Source: Frigoribacterium sp. PhB160 (GTDB lineage Bacteria; Actinomycetota; Actinomycetes; Actinomycetales; Microbacteriaceae). From it: DNA of 64,000 nt. The stretch lies in the NCBI RefSeq assembly GCF_003751785.1, contig NZ_RKIE01000001.1, positions 1,155,564 to 1,219,563 on the forward strand, read 5' to 3'. Below are positions 41,732 to 50,680 of the stretch, piece by piece. The position numbers and the translations under genes were made by a program. Under the pieces are notes generated by a model. That model saw only the letters and a list, made by a program, of their open reading frames with translations. It searched no databases and had not been told where the DNA came from. Positions within the stretch are counted from its first letter, which is position 1, and every line of letters begins with the position of its first letter.

Positions 41732-42139
41732 TCAGCCGACGAAGAGCAGGCCGACCGACGCGACGGCGCACACGGCGCCGACCGAGATGAGCACGACGCC
41801 CACGGTTCGCGGCGCGCGGCCGTCGTCGTGCGGAGGGTCGACCCGGGGACGGGTCGGGCGCGCGGGGTCGTAGTGGACGGTCAGCTCCGTCTCGACCGGG
41901 GTCTCGATCGCGTAGGCGTCGAACTGCGTCTCGTGCAGCTCGCCGTCGGAGTCCATCCAGCGGGCCACGGCGGCCCGCGCGTAGATCGGCGGCGGGATGA
42001 CGACGGCCACGGTCTCGCGGAAGCGGGAGGCACGGCGTCGCAGGGCCCACCCGACGAGCAGGAACGGCGTGCCCACGACGAACCCGAACCAGCCGAAGAA
42101 CTCGACGACGGGCGAGATCAGGGCGAGCGCGTCGGACAC
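41732..42139 (-). CDS. DUF3592-like membrane protein
   Basis: A 135-residue protein with an N-terminal helix pair region (FFGWFGFVVGTPFLLVGWAL), a soluble middle (ARWMDSDGELHETQFDAY, VHYDPARPTRPRVDPP) and a C-terminal helix. The pattern is that of DUF3592 proteins: two membrane helices flanking a small beta domain. Role unknown. A -10-like TAGCAT (42146-42151, minus strand) ends 6 nt before the GTG, again a leaderless arrangement. Confidence 0.7.
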   Translation of the reverse strand: MSDALALISPVVEFFGWFGFVVGTPFLLVGWALRRRASRFRETVAVVIPPPIYARAAVARWMDSDGELHETQFDAYAIETPVETELTVHYDPARPTRPRVDPPHDDGRAPRTVGVVLISVGAVCAVASVGLLFVG

Positions 42140-42244
42140 CCCCCGATGCTATCGCCCGGACGGCGCGGACCCGCCCGTCGCCGTCGTCGTCCCGCGGCAC
42201 CGCCGCCCTAGACTCGGAGGCCTCGACCCCGGAGGCCCCGTCCC

Positions 42245-43135
42245 GTGACCCGATCGCCGCTGGACCGCGTGCCGGCCCCGCTCCTCGCCGTGGCCGCCGT
42301 GGTCTCCGTCCAGTTCGGCGCGGCCCTCGCCCGCACGCACTTCGAGGCGGTCGGCCCGCTCGGGGCGGCCGCCCTCCGCCTCGGCCTCGCCGCGCTCGTG
42401 CTCCTCGTCGCGTTCCGTCCGCGGGTGCGTCGGTGGAGCCGCCGCACCTGGCTCGGCGTCGTGCTGCTCGGCCTCGCCCTGGCGGGCATGAACTCGTTCA
42501 TCTACCTCGCCATCGACGTCCTGCCCCTCGGCGTCGCCGTCACGCTCGAGTTCCTCGGGCCGCTCGTGGTCGCCCTCGTCCAGACGCGTCGGTGGACGGA
42601 CGCCGCCTGGGCCCTGCTCGCCCTCGGGGGCGTCGTCCTCCTCGGGCTCGACTCCAGCGGCGCGACGCCGGTCGTCGGCGTGCTCCTCGCGCTCGCGGCC
42701 GGGGCGTTCTGGGCCGGGTACATCGTCGCCAACGCCGACCTCGGCAAGGGCGACGACCCGATGGCCCGGCTCAGCGTCTCGATGGTGGTGGCCGCCGCCG
42801 TGGTGGTGCCGCTGGGGGCGGGGGACGCGACGCGGGCCGTCGTGGCCGAGCCGCGCCTCCTGCTGGTCTTCCTGGTGGTGGCGGTGCTCACGTCGGCCCT
42901 GCCGTACTCGCTCGAGATGCTCGCGCTCCGCCGCCTGCCGACCCGGGTCTTCGGCGTCCTGTCGAGCCTCGGCCCGGCCGTCGCGGCCCTCGCCGGCCTC
43001 GTCGTGCTCAGCCAGGCGCTGGGGGCGCGGGAGCTCGTCGCGCTGGCGCTCGTCACGGCCGCCAGCGTCGGCGTCACGGCCACGTCGGGGCGCCGACGCG
43101 GCGGTCGCGCCGCGGTCGAGACGCCGCCCGCCTGA
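42245..43135 (+). CDS. EamA/DMT family transporter (RhtA-like)
   Basis: A 296-residue, ten-helix drug/metabolite transporter with two EamA repeats. QFGAALARTHFEAVGPLGAAALRLGLAAL and LPLGVAVTLEFLGPLVVAL (conserved EFLGP) match RhtA-type threonine/homoserine exporters. Second repeat: LPYSLEMLALRRLPTRVFGVLSSLGPAVAALAG. GTG start at 42245 with GGAGG upstream; -10-like TAGACT at 42209-42214. Amino-acid export is plausible, unproven. Confidence 0.87.
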   Translation: MTRSPLDRVPAPLLAVAAVVSVQFGAALARTHFEAVGPLGAAALRLGLAALVLLVAFRPRVRRWSRRTWLGVVLLGLALAGMNSFIYLAIDVLPLGVAVTLEFLGPLVVALVQTRRWTDAAWALLALGGVVLLGLDSSGATPVVGVLLALAAGAFWAGYIVANADLGKGDDPMARLSVSMVVAAAVVVPLGAGDATRAVVAEPRLLLVFLVVAVLTSALPYSLEMLALRRLPTRVFGVLSSLGPAVAALAGLVVLSQALGARELVALALVTAASVGVTATSGRRRGGRAAVETPPA

Positions 43136-43182
43136 GGCCTCGAGCACCGCCCGCGCCCCGCGCGGACGACCCTGGGGGTCGT

Positions 43183-43215
43183 GTACCCCGAACACGGGGC
43201 CGACCGGGGTACTGT
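43183..43215 (+). promoter_or_regulatory. Inverted repeat over the promoter of the 71-aa gene
   Basis: GTACCCCG (43183-43190) and CGGGGTAC (43205-43212) form a perfect 8-bp inverted repeat with a 14-nt spacer. The right arm overlaps a -10-like TACTGT (43210-43215). The layout suggests a repressor or activator site controlling the gene at 43267. Confidence 0.5.
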
Positions 43216-43266
43216 CTCCTCCATCGAGCCCCGGGTCGCGGGGCTCCCTGAGACCGGAGGAACATC

Positions 43267-43482
43267 ATGGGCGCTGTTCTCGAACGCACGTCACGAGCCG
43301 AGGTCGTCCCGCTGGGCGACGGCTTCCACCGGGTCTCGACGCCGACCGCCGGCGTGATCGGCTTCGTCCACGAGGTCGGCGGCAGCTTCGAGGTCCTCCG
43401 CGGACGGGTCCGCACGGCCACGCGTGCCGAGGGGTCGTACCGCACCCTCGACGTCGCCGTCATCGCGTTGACCTACTCCTGA
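43267..43482 (+). CDS. Small hypothetical protein (71 aa)
   Basis: I do not recognise a family. The protein has no signal peptide or membrane segment; it reads as a small beta-rich domain (AEVVPLGDGFHRVSTPTAG, VIGFVHEVGGSFEVLRGR, TLDVAVIALTY). A GGAGG six nt before the ATG and a promoter with an inverted repeat make it a convincing gene. It lies just upstream of the serine recombinase. Confidence 0.65.
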   Translation: MGAVLERTSRAEVVPLGDGFHRVSTPTAGVIGFVHEVGGSFEVLRGRVRTATRAEGSYRTLDVAVIALTYS

Positions 43483-43516
43483 TCCGCACCGTCCCCTGAT
43501 CGGCGGGTCGACGAGC

Positions 43517-44122
43517 GTGGCCGTCGTCGGCTACATGCGCATCTCCGAGGACGAGGTCGTCCCCGGGCGCCAGGAGGACGACCTCAACGTCGCCGCCTGC
43601 GAGCGGATCTACGTCGACCACGTCACGGGCAGCCGCGGCCGCCGAGAGCAGCTCTCGGCGGCCGTCGACTCGTTGCGGGAGGGCGACGTGTTCGTCGTCA
43701 CGCGGCTCGACCGGCTCGGCGGCACCGTGGCCGAGGTCGTCGAGCTGATGGCCGAGCTCGACCGCCGCGGCGTGGCGTTCCGGTCGCTCGAGGACGGCAT
43801 CGACGAGCTCGGTGCCTACGGGCGCTTCTTCTTCCGGGCCGCGGTCTCGCTGGCCGACCACGAACGCACGGTGCAGGCCGAGCCCGCCCGGGCCCTCGAG
43901 AAGAGGCGTCAGGAGGCGCGGGCCCGCCGCCGAGGACGCGCCGCCCTCAGCCGCCACCGCCTGCAGATCGCTCGTGACATGCTCGCCGACGACGCACCGC
44001 TCGCCGACGTCGCGCGGCACCTCGGCGTGCCGGTGCGGCAGCTGCGGGAGGGGCTCGACGCGGACACGGCGCAGCTCGACGACGACGGGGGCGGTCGATC
44101 GGGCCGGGGCCCGAGAGCCTGA
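43517..44122 (+). CDS. Serine recombinase (resolvase/invertase family), possibly impaired
   Basis: A 201-residue resolvase-family protein. The catalytic domain has YMRISEDE (nucleophile Ser10, Arg8), TGSRGRREQ, VTRLDRLGGT (canonical LDRLGR), and GRFFFRAAVSLADHER. A C-terminal helix-turn-helix follows (LADVARHLGVPVRQLRE). In place of the second LDRLGR arginine, one of the active-site arginines, position 69 is Gly, and the usual RTxAGL segment after ADHER is changed. Activity is therefore doubtful. It ends 5 bp from the 3' end of tRNA-Arg. GTG start, no clear ribosome site. Confidence 0.82.
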   Translation: MAVVGYMRISEDEVVPGRQEDDLNVAACERIYVDHVTGSRGRREQLSAAVDSLREGDVFVVTRLDRLGGTVAEVVELMAELDRRGVAFRSLEDGIDELGAYGRFFFRAAVSLADHERTVQAEPARALEKRRQEARARRRGRAALSRHRLQIARDMLADDAPLADVARHLGVPVRQLREGLDADTAQLDDDGGGRSGRGPRA

Positions 44123-44127
44123 GCGAG

Positions 44128-44202
44128 TGGTGCCCCCAGAAGGATTCGAACCTTCGCCCCTGCCTCCGGAGGGCAGTGCTCTATCCCCTGAGCTATGGGG
44201 GC
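44128..44202 (-). tRNA. tRNA-Arg (anticodon CCG)
   Basis: Folds as a complete cloverleaf on the minus strand: acceptor GCCCCCA/TGGGGGC, D arm GCTC..GAGC, anticodon stem CTGCC/GGCAG around loop CTCCGGA (anticodon CCG), 4-nt variable loop, T arm GAAGG-TTCGAAT-CCTTC, discriminator A. The CCA end is encoded (44128-44130). A -10-like TAGCCT lies 15 nt upstream (44217-44222, minus strand). It reads the very common CGG arginine codon of this genome. Confidence 0.96.
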
Positions 44203-44293
44203 CCGGGACGTCGTCAAGGCTAGCAGCGTTTCGGAGCCGGTCCCGACGCCCCGGCTGCGAGCCGCGAGGCGGCCCGGGGAGCAGGCTGAGGCC

Positions 44294-44977
44294 ATGAGCC
44301 CCGACGCCCCCGAGACCGCCGCCGACGCCGTCGCCTCCCTCCGCGACCGCCTGCGCGAGGCCGCTCGCCCCGAGCCCGACGTGTCGCCCCTCGACCCCGA
44401 GCGCGTGCCCGACGAGCCGCTCGCGTTGTTCCGGTCGTGGCTCGACGAGGCGATCGACGGCGACGTCGTCCAGCCGCACGCGTTCGTCCTCGCGACCACG
44501 TCGACGGCGTCGGGCCCCACCGCCCGCACCGTCCTCCTCAAGGACCTCGACGAGGCGTTCTGGTTCGCCTCGTCGGTCGAGAGCCCGAAGGGCGTCCAGA
44601 TGACCGAGGACGACCGCGTCGCCCTCACCTTCACCTGGGAGGCGCAGGGCCGCCAGGTGCGCGTGCTCGGCACGGCGTCGGCCGGCCCCCGCGACGTGGC
44701 GGAGGCCGACTTCCTCCACCGGCACCCCGACACACGAGCCGCCGCGATCGCCGTGCCGCAGAGCGCGGAGTTCGACCCCGACGAGGCCGACGCCGCGCTC
44801 CGTGCCGCGCGCACGCGCCTCGACGCCGATCCCGACCTCGTCCCGGCCGACTGGACGGCGTGGCGGGTCGACCCCGTGTCGGTCGAGTTCTGGCAGGCGT
44901 CGACCGGCCGCGACCAGGTGCGCGTCCGGTACGAGCGCGTCGGCGACGACTGGCGGCGCGCCTCCCTCTGGCCCTGA
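44294..44977 (+). CDS. pdxH: Pyridoxamine 5'-phosphate oxidase
   Basis: FMN enzyme making pyridoxal 5'-phosphate from PNP/PMP. In 227 residues it shows FRSWLDEAIDGDVVQPHAFVLAT, ARTVLLKDLDEAFWFASS (FMN-binding; canonical RxVLLK), SPKGVQMTEDDRVALTFTWEAQGRQVRVLGTA, and VEFWQASTGRDQVRVRYERV (WQG-like). The C-terminus RRASLWP replaces the usual RLxP. The ATG at 44294 has a -10-like CAGGCT ending 6 nt before it. Confidence 0.92.
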   Translation: MSPDAPETAADAVASLRDRLREAARPEPDVSPLDPERVPDEPLALFRSWLDEAIDGDVVQPHAFVLATTSTASGPTARTVLLKDLDEAFWFASSVESPKGVQMTEDDRVALTFTWEAQGRQVRVLGTASAGPRDVAEADFLHRHPDTRAAAIAVPQSAEFDPDEADAALRAARTRLDADPDLVPADWTAWRVDPVSVEFWQASTGRDQVRVRYERVGDDWRRASLWP

Positions 44978-45088
44978 CGGCACGTGGCCCCGACGGCTGG
45001 GGTCCTGACGGCTCGGCTCGCGGCGGCGCCCGCGTCACACTCCGCAACACGGCTCGCGTCCGTCGACCGTGGTCGGCAGGGTGGAGCC

Positions 45089-45874
45089 ATGTCGTCCGCA
45101 GCCCGTCCCGCCCGGTCCGGCGTCGCCCGCGCCGACGGCCTGCGGCTCGCCGTCGTCGAGGTCGTCCGGCACCGCCCCTGGGCCCCGGACTACGACGCGT
45201 ACGCCCAGACCCTCGTCGGCCGCGTGCTCGAGGTCGCGGCCGAGGCCGGTTGGCAGGCCGGCCGGCACGCGGCCGGCGACCTCGGCACCGAGGCCCTGCT
45301 GCGCGCGACCGACCTCGTCGACGCGGTCGTCGTCGTCGGCGGCGAGGACATCGCCCCGCACCGCTACGGGGGAGGCGCGGGGTACCCCGGCGAGGGACGT
45401 CACGACGACGTCGCCGACGCCGCGCAGATCGCCCTCGTGCGGCGCGCCGTCGCCCGACGGACCCCGCTGCTCGGCATCTGCCGCGGCCTGCAGGTGGTCA
45501 ACGTCGCGCTCGGGGGCACCCTCGTGCAGCACCTCCACGACGACGGCGGGCTCCACCGCGGCGCCGGCGCGGTCGACCGCCTCATGGTCGACCACGACGT
45601 CGAGCTCGTGGGCGGCACGCGCCTGGCGGCGCTGCTCGGCCCCGGCGTGGCGACGGTGCGGAGCGCGCACCACCAGGCGGTGGGCCGGGTCGGCGACGGC
45701 CTGCGGGTGTCGGCCCGCGCCTCCGACGGGTCGGTCGAGGCCCTGGAGCACGCGACGGCGCCGGTGGTCGGCGTGCAGTGGCACCCGGAGGACCGCGGCG
45801 CCGAGCGCCGGCAGCTGCCGCTCCTGGTCGGCGGCCTCGCCGCGTCGGCCCGCTCGCTCGTCGTCGCCGCCTGA
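45089..45874 (+). CDS. Class I glutamine amidotransferase-like hydrolase (PuuD family)
   Basis: A 261-residue protein of the gamma-glutamyl-gamma-aminobutyrate hydrolase family. VVVVGGEDIAPHRYG is the oxyanion-hole loop, Cys131 in TPLLGICRGLQVVNVALGGTL is the nucleophile, and the His-Glu pair is in VVGVQWHPED. It probably cleaves a gamma-glutamyl amide, in polyamine or related nitrogen metabolism; no puu genes adjoin it. -10-like CAGGGT ends 6 nt before the ATG. Confidence 0.87.
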   Translation: MSSAARPARSGVARADGLRLAVVEVVRHRPWAPDYDAYAQTLVGRVLEVAAEAGWQAGRHAAGDLGTEALLRATDLVDAVVVVGGEDIAPHRYGGGAGYPGEGRHDDVADAAQIALVRRAVARRTPLLGICRGLQVVNVALGGTLVQHLHDDGGLHRGAGAVDRLMVDHDVELVGGTRLAALLGPGVATVRSAHHQAVGRVGDGLRVSARASDGSVEALEHATAPVVGVQWHPEDRGAERRQLPLLVGGLAASARSLVVAA

Positions 45875-45901
45875 CGCCCGGCGGGCGCCGCCGGGCCGGG
45901 G

Positions 45902-46528
45902 TCAGCCCTCGGGCGTGAGGCCGTCGACGACGGCGGCCACGAGGGGCTCGGCCGCGCCGGGCTCGGGGAACGCCTCCGACTCGGCGACGACCAGGTAGGG
46001 GGAAGGCAGCGCCCGGGCGACCCCGACGTCGTCGTGCAGCTCGAAGTAGCCCTCGACGACGTAGGTGGGGACCGAGTTGCTCGACGCCACGAGTCCGTTC
46101 GCGATCGAGGTGAGGCTGGCGTCGTCGTACCGCGCGACGCCGACGGTCATGGTCTCGCCGGCGTCGTCGGTCCACGAGCAGAGGGTGCCGTCCGCCTCGG
46201 CCACCGGGGCCAGGGCGTCGTCGAGCCCGGACGTCGCCGGCGGGGTCGCGGCGACGAGGCCCGGCCAGATCGACGAGAGCGCGTCGGCGTCGACGAGGTC
46301 GCCGCAGTCGAGGTCGACCGGAGTGCTGACCAGGGGAGGCGCGGTGTACCCGGCCCCCGGGGCCGGCGTCCCGCTCGCGGCCGCGCTCGGCGTGCCCGAG
46401 GCGGCGTCGCTCGCCGGGGGAGCGTCCTCCGTCGTGCAGCCCGCCAGGAGGCCGAGCGCCAGCCCGGCGGCCGCGGCGGCCGCGGCGGCTCGGCGGACGA
46501 CGGGCACGCGACGGGGATCGGACGACAT
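45902..46528 (-). CDS. Putative lipoprotein of unknown function
   Basis: A 208-residue secreted lipoprotein: basic N-terminus, Ala-rich signal helix and lipobox LLAGC, then a Ser/Ala/Pro linker. The mature domain has two cysteines that could pair ([10 protein letters not shown] and GTLCSWTDD), a pattern reminiscent of DUF3558-type actinobacterial lipoproteins, but I cannot assign it firmly. ATG 46528 with -10-like GAGGAT (46535-46540, minus strand) 6 nt upstream. It converges with the amidotransferase gene. Confidence 0.7.
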   Translation of the reverse strand: MSSDPRRVPVVRRAAAAAAAAGLALGLLAGCTTEDAPPASDAASGTPSAAASGTPAPGAGYTAPPLVSTPVDLDCGDLVDADALSSIWPGLVAATPPATSGLDDALAPVAEADGTLCSWTDDAGETMTVGVARYDDASLTSIANGLVASSNSVPTYVVEGYFELHDDVGVARALPSPYLVVAESEAFPEPGAAEPLVAAVVDGLTPEG

Positions 46529-46599
46529 GCCCCCATCCTCCCCGGAGCGGGGCGGGAGGTCGACCGGGGCGGAGCGCGTCGGCGTGTCGCGAGGGCCGG

Positions 46600-46613
46600 T
46601 ACGATCGATGCTC
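46600..46613 (+). promoter_or_regulatory. argS -10 element setting a leaderless GTG start
   Basis: TACGAT at 46600-46605 is 8 nt before the GTG at 46614 but only 2 nt before the ATG at 46608. With a normal start site 6-8 nt after the hexamer, the transcript would begin at or just before the GTG, so the ATG would not be fully transcribed. Confidence 0.5.
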
Positions 46614-48275
46614 GTGACTCCCGCCGAACTCTCCGCCTCCCTGCTCGCCGTCGTCGAGGGCGTCCTCGAGCGACGCGGCGCCGCCGACGTGGCCGTGTCG
46701 GCCGCCGACGTCGTGCTCGACCGCCCCAAGAACCGCGACCACGGCGACTGGGCCTCGAACGTCGCCATGAAGCTCGCCAAGCGCGCGGGCGTCGCCCCGC
46801 GCGAGCTCGCGACCGAGATCGCCGGCGAGCTGGCCGAGGTCGACGGGGTCGCCGACGTCGACGTCGCCGGGCCCGGGTTCATCAACGTGCGCCTCGACGC
46901 CGCCGCGGCCGGCCTCCTGGCCCGCACGATCGTCGAGCAGGGCGAGGCGTTCGGCCGCGGCGACTGGTACGAGGGCGTGACGATCGACCTCGAGTTCGTC
47001 TCGGCGAACCCCACCGGCCCGATCCACATGGGCGGCGTCCGCTGGGCCGCCGTCGGCGACAGCCTCGCCCGCGTCTTCCAGGCCCAGGGCGCCCTGGTCA
47101 CCCGCGAGTACTACTTCAACGACCACGGCGGGCAGATCGACCGCTTCTCGCGCAGCCTGCTCGCCCGTGCCCTGGGCGAGGCCACGCCCGAGGACGGCTA
47201 CGGCGGGCAGTACATCACCGACATCGCCGACCGGGTGATCGCCGCCTCCGACGTCGACCTGCTCGCCCTGCCGCGCGACGAGGCGCAGGAGGCCTTCCGC
47301 GCCGCCGGCGTCGACTTCATGTTCGACGACATCAAGACGTCGCTGCACGAGTTCGGGGTCGACTTCGACGTCTACTTCCACGAGAACGCGCTGCACGAGT
47401 CACAGGCCGTCGAGCGCGCGGTCGCCCGCCTCCGCGAGCTCGGCCACGTCTACGAGTCCGAGGGCGCGACCTGGCTGCGCACCACGGAGTTCGGCGACGA
47501 CCGCGACCGCGTCGTCGTCAAGAGCGACGGCGAGGCCGCCTACATCGCCGGCGACCTGGCCTACTACCTCGACAAGCGCGAGCGCGGCTTCGAGCGCAAC
47601 CTGATCATGCTCGGCGCCGACCACCACGGCTACGTCGGCCGCATGATGGCGATGTGCGCCGCCTTCGGCGACGAGCCGGGCGTCAACCTCGAGATCCTCA
47701 TCGGCCAGATGGTCAACCTGCTGCGCGACGGCGAGCCCGTGCGCATGTCCAAGCGCAACGGCACGGTCGTCACCATGGAGGACCTCGTCGACGCCGTGGG
47801 CATCGACGCCGGGCGCTACGCGCTGGTGCGGAGCCCCGTCAACAGCTCGATCGACATCGACCTCGACCTGTGGACGCGACGCACGAACGACAACCCCGTC
47901 TTCTACGTCCAGTACGCGCACGCCCGCACCCGCTCGGTCGCCCGCAACGCCGAGGCCGCCGGCGTGACGCGCGACGCCTTCGACGCGTCGCTGCTGTCGC
48001 ACCCGACGGAGAGCGCGCTGCTCGGGGCCCTCGCCGAGCTGCCGCGCGTCGTCCGCCAGGCCGCGGAGCTCCGCGAGCCGCACCGGGTCGCGCGCTACGT
48101 GGAGGAGCTCGCGGGCACCTACCACCGCTGGTACGACAGCTGCCGCGTCACGCCCCTCGGCGACGAGGAGGTCACCGACCTCCACCGCACGCGCCTGTGG
48201 CTGAACGACGCCGCGGGCCAGGTCGTCCGCAACGGCCTCGGCCTGCTCGGCGTAGGCGCCCCCGACCGCATGTGA
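46614..48275 (+). CDS. argS: Arginyl-tRNA synthetase
   Basis: Class I synthetase, 553 residues. The N-terminal Add1 domain ([13 protein letters not shown] and PGFINVRL) is present; the HIGH-type site is [16 protein letters not shown] (~residue 132), and the KMSKS-type loop is VRMSKRNG (~376). The DALR anticodon-binding domain ends the protein ([20 protein letters not shown]). I favour GTG 46614 over ATG 46608 because of the -10 position. The DUF2993-like gene follows 17 bp later. It charges the tRNA-Arg encoded 2.4 kb upstream, among others. Confidence 0.96.
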   Translation: MTPAELSASLLAVVEGVLERRGAADVAVSAADVVLDRPKNRDHGDWASNVAMKLAKRAGVAPRELATEIAGELAEVDGVADVDVAGPGFINVRLDAAAAGLLARTIVEQGEAFGRGDWYEGVTIDLEFVSANPTGPIHMGGVRWAAVGDSLARVFQAQGALVTREYYFNDHGGQIDRFSRSLLARALGEATPEDGYGGQYITDIADRVIAASDVDLLALPRDEAQEAFRAAGVDFMFDDIKTSLHEFGVDFDVYFHENALHESQAVERAVARLRELGHVYESEGATWLRTTEFGDDRDRVVVKSDGEAAYIAGDLAYYLDKRERGFERNLIMLGADHHGYVGRMMAMCAAFGDEPGVNLEILIGQMVNLLRDGEPVRMSKRNGTVVTMEDLVDAVGIDAGRYALVRSPVNSSIDIDLDLWTRRTNDNPVFYVQYAHARTRSVARNAEAAGVTRDAFDASLLSHPTESALLGALAELPRVVRQAAELREPHRVARYVEELAGTYHRWYDSCRVTPLGDEEVTDLHRTRLWLNDAAGQVVRNGLGLLGVGAPDRM

Positions 48276-48292
48276 CCTGACAGGATGGCGCG

Positions 48293-49090
48293 ATGACCCG
48301 CCCCTCCTCGGCCGAAGAGCCCCACGAGCTCGACGAGCACTTCTTCGACGAGCGCCCGGTCGAGCGCTCCCGGCGCCGAAGCGCCGCCGCGGGCCTCTTC
48401 GTGCTCGTCGGCGTGCTGCTCGGCCTCGCCGTCCTCGCGGTGATCGCCGACGTCGTGGTGCGGTCGGTCGTCGAGCAGCGGGCCGCCGCCGAGATCGCGT
48501 CGGCGACGGGGGCCGACGACGTCGCCGTCGACGTCCACGGCACCTCCGTGCTCTGGCAGCTGGTCCACGGCTCGATCGACGACGCGACCGTCTCGTCGGG
48601 CACGGACGGCGACCCCGTCAGCTTCCGCTTCGACGTCTCGGACGTGCCGACCGACCTCGCGGGCTCCACGGGCGCCGTGACCGGCCAGCTGACCGTCGAC
48701 GCCGCCACCGTCGACGCCCTGCCCGCGCTCGCCGACCAGGCCGGCTCGCTGGCCTTCGGCGACGACGAGGTGACCTACACGCGCACGTTCGCCGTCCCCC
48801 TGGTCGGGGACGTGCCCGTCGACGTGACGGCGACCCCGTCGGTCGCCGACGGCGGGGAGGCGATCGCCTTCGCCCCGACGTCGGCCGCGCTCCCCGACAC
48901 GAGCCTGAGCCTCGATCTCCGCCCGTTCCTCGGCGACTTCGCGACCTCGGTGTGCGTCGCGGGGTCGATCCCCGAGGGCGTGACGATGACCTCGCTGTCG
49001 GTCGCGCCGGAGGGGGCGACCATCGGGCTCGAGTCGGCGGGCCTCCCGCTGTCGTCGTCGGCGCTGGCCGCCACGGGGTCGTGCTCCTGA
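48293..49090 (+). CDS. DUF2993 family membrane-anchored protein (LmeA-like)
   Basis: A 265-residue protein with one N-terminal membrane helix (GLFVLVGVLLGLAVLAVIADVVV) followed by an extracytoplasmic beta-rich domain with VEQRAAAEIASATGADDVAVDVHG and a central repeat-like GxxTGAVTGQLTVDAATVDAL. This fits DUF2993, whose mycobacterial member LmeA assists lipoglycan assembly. Two Cys in the C-terminal part (TSVCVAGS and TGSCS) may form a disulfide. CAGGAT 5 nt before the ATG may be the -10. Confidence 0.78.
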   Translation: MTRPSSAEEPHELDEHFFDERPVERSRRRSAAAGLFVLVGVLLGLAVLAVIADVVVRSVVEQRAAAEIASATGADDVAVDVHGTSVLWQLVHGSIDDATVSSGTDGDPVSFRFDVSDVPTDLAGSTGAVTGQLTVDAATVDALPALADQAGSLAFGDDEVTYTRTFAVPLVGDVPVDVTATPSVADGGEAIAFAPTSAALPDTSLSLDLRPFLGDFATSVCVAGSIPEGVTMTSLSVAPEGATIGLESAGLPLSSSALAATGSCS

Positions 49091-49140
49091 GGGGACGCCC
49101 GGTCGCCGTCCGTGAGCGTCACGACGTCGGCGGCTGTCGG

Positions 49141-49185
49141 TAGGCTCTGTGTCGTTCCCGCTGCCCCCCACGTTCTGAGGTCCCC
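49141..49185 (+). promoter_or_regulatory. lysA promoter region
   Basis: -10-like TAGGCT (49141-49146) 39 nt before the GTG of lysA; a GAGG ribosome site (49176-49179) lies just upstream of the start. No other structure seen in this 95-bp gap. Confidence 0.45.
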
Positions 49186-50607
49186 GTGTCGCCGAACCCC
49201 CTCGCCCCCGACTGGCTGCGTGAGCCCGACGACCTGAACGAGCTCGACGCGTCCGTCTGGTCGCGCACCTCCCGCCGGTCGCCGTCCGGCGAGCTCGTCG
49301 TCGGCGGCGTGACGGCCGGGCAGCTCGTGGCCGAGCACGGCAGCCCCCTCTACGTGGTCGACGAGGCCGACGTCCGCGCCCGCGCGGCCGGGGCCGTCGC
49401 CGCCTTCACGCGCGAGTTCGGCCGCGTCGGCACGACGGCCAAGGTCTACTACGCCGCCAAGGCCTTCCTCTCGACCGAGGTGGCGCGGTGGGTGACCGAG
49501 GCCGGCATGGCCGTCGACGTCTGCACCGGCGGCGAGTTCGCGGTGGCCCGGGCCGCGGGCGTCGACCCGGTCGACATGGGCCTCCACGGCAACAACAAGT
49601 CGCTCGCCGAGATCGACCGCACGGTCGCCGCGGGCATCGGGGTGGTCGTCCTCGACAACGCCGCCGAGGTGGGGCGCGTCGCCGACGCCGCCGAGCACCA
49701 CGGCCGCGTCCAGGCGGTCCGGGTCCGCGTGAACTCGGGTGTCCACGCCTCGACCCACGAGTACCTCGCCACGGCGCGCGAAGACCAGAAGTTCGGCGTG
49801 CCGCTGGCCGACACCGCCGACGTCGTCGCGGCGATCCGGGCCCGACCGTCGCTCCGCTTCCTCGGGCTGCACTCGCACATCGGCTCGCAGATCTTCGGCT
49901 CCGACGGCTTCGCCGAGGCGGCGCGGCGGCTGCTCGCCGTGCACGCCGAGCTGCTCCGCGACGGCGACGTGCCCGAGCTCAACCTCGGCGGCGGCTTCGG
50001 CATCGCCTACACGAGCGCCGACGACGCCCGGCCCCTCGACGAGCTGGCGGCCGCCATGGCCGACATCGTCGCCGCCGAGTGCGAGCGGCTCGGGGTGCCC
50101 CTCCCGGTCGTCGCGGTCGAGCCCGGGCGCACGGTCGTCGGGCCCGGCGGCACGACGCTGTACACGGTCGGCACCGTCAAGGACGTCAAGGTCGCGGTCG
50201 ACGGCGACGCCCCGTCCGGCGCCGACGACCCGTCCGTCGCGGTCCGCCGCTACGTGAGCGTCGACGGGGGCATGAGCGACAACGCCCGCACGGCCCTCTA
50301 CGCGGCCGACTACTCCGTCGCGCTGGCGAACCGCGCCTCCACGGCGGGCCCCGCGCTCGTGCGGGTCGCGGGCAAGCACTGCGAGAGCGGCGACGTCGTC
50401 GTCCTCGCCGACTACCTGCCGTCCGACGTCGTGCCGGGCGACCTCCTCGCCGTGCCCGCCACCGGTGCCTACTGCCACAGCCTGTCGAGCAACTACAACC
50501 ACGTCGGGCGCCCGCCGGTCGTGGCGGTGCGCGACGGCGCCTCCCGCGTCATCGTCCGCGGCGAGACCGAGGCCGACCTGCTGTCTCGCGACGCCGGCCT
50601 CGACTGA
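49186..50607 (+). CDS. lysA: Diaminopimelate decarboxylase
   Basis: PLP enzyme (473 residues) for the last step of lysine synthesis, removing CO2 from meso-diaminopimelate. Barrel domain: TTAKVYYAAKAFLS (PLP Lys near 91), GLHSHIGSQIF, LNLGGGFGIAY. C-terminal: GKHCESGD with the catalytic Cys-Glu, and GAYCHSLSSNYNHVGRPPVV. Starts on GTG. It heads the lysA-hom-thrC-thrB set of aspartate-family genes common in Actinobacteria. Confidence 0.96.
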   Translation: MSPNPLAPDWLREPDDLNELDASVWSRTSRRSPSGELVVGGVTAGQLVAEHGSPLYVVDEADVRARAAGAVAAFTREFGRVGTTAKVYYAAKAFLSTEVARWVTEAGMAVDVCTGGEFAVARAAGVDPVDMGLHGNNKSLAEIDRTVAAGIGVVVLDNAAEVGRVADAAEHHGRVQAVRVRVNSGVHASTHEYLATAREDQKFGVPLADTADVVAAIRARPSLRFLGLHSHIGSQIFGSDGFAEAARRLLAVHAELLRDGDVPELNLGGGFGIAYTSADDARPLDELAAAMADIVAAECERLGVPLPVVAVEPGRTVVGPGGTTLYTVGTVKDVKVAVDGDAPSGADDPSVAVRRYVSVDGGMSDNARTALYAADYSVALANRASTAGPALVRVAGKHCESGDVVVLADYLPSDVVPGDLLAVPATGAYCHSLSSNYNHVGRPPVVAVRDGASRVIVRGETEADLLSRDAGLD

Positions 50608-50680
50608 CCGACCCGCGCCTCCCACGCTCTCCGACGACCTCGGTGCCCGACGACGGCGCACCTCCACAGAACGGAAACCC

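Noticed and set aside
44122-44130. An att site formed by the tRNA-Arg 3' end
   Set aside because: I found no second copy of the tRNA 3' sequence within the window, so no integrated element can be delimited.
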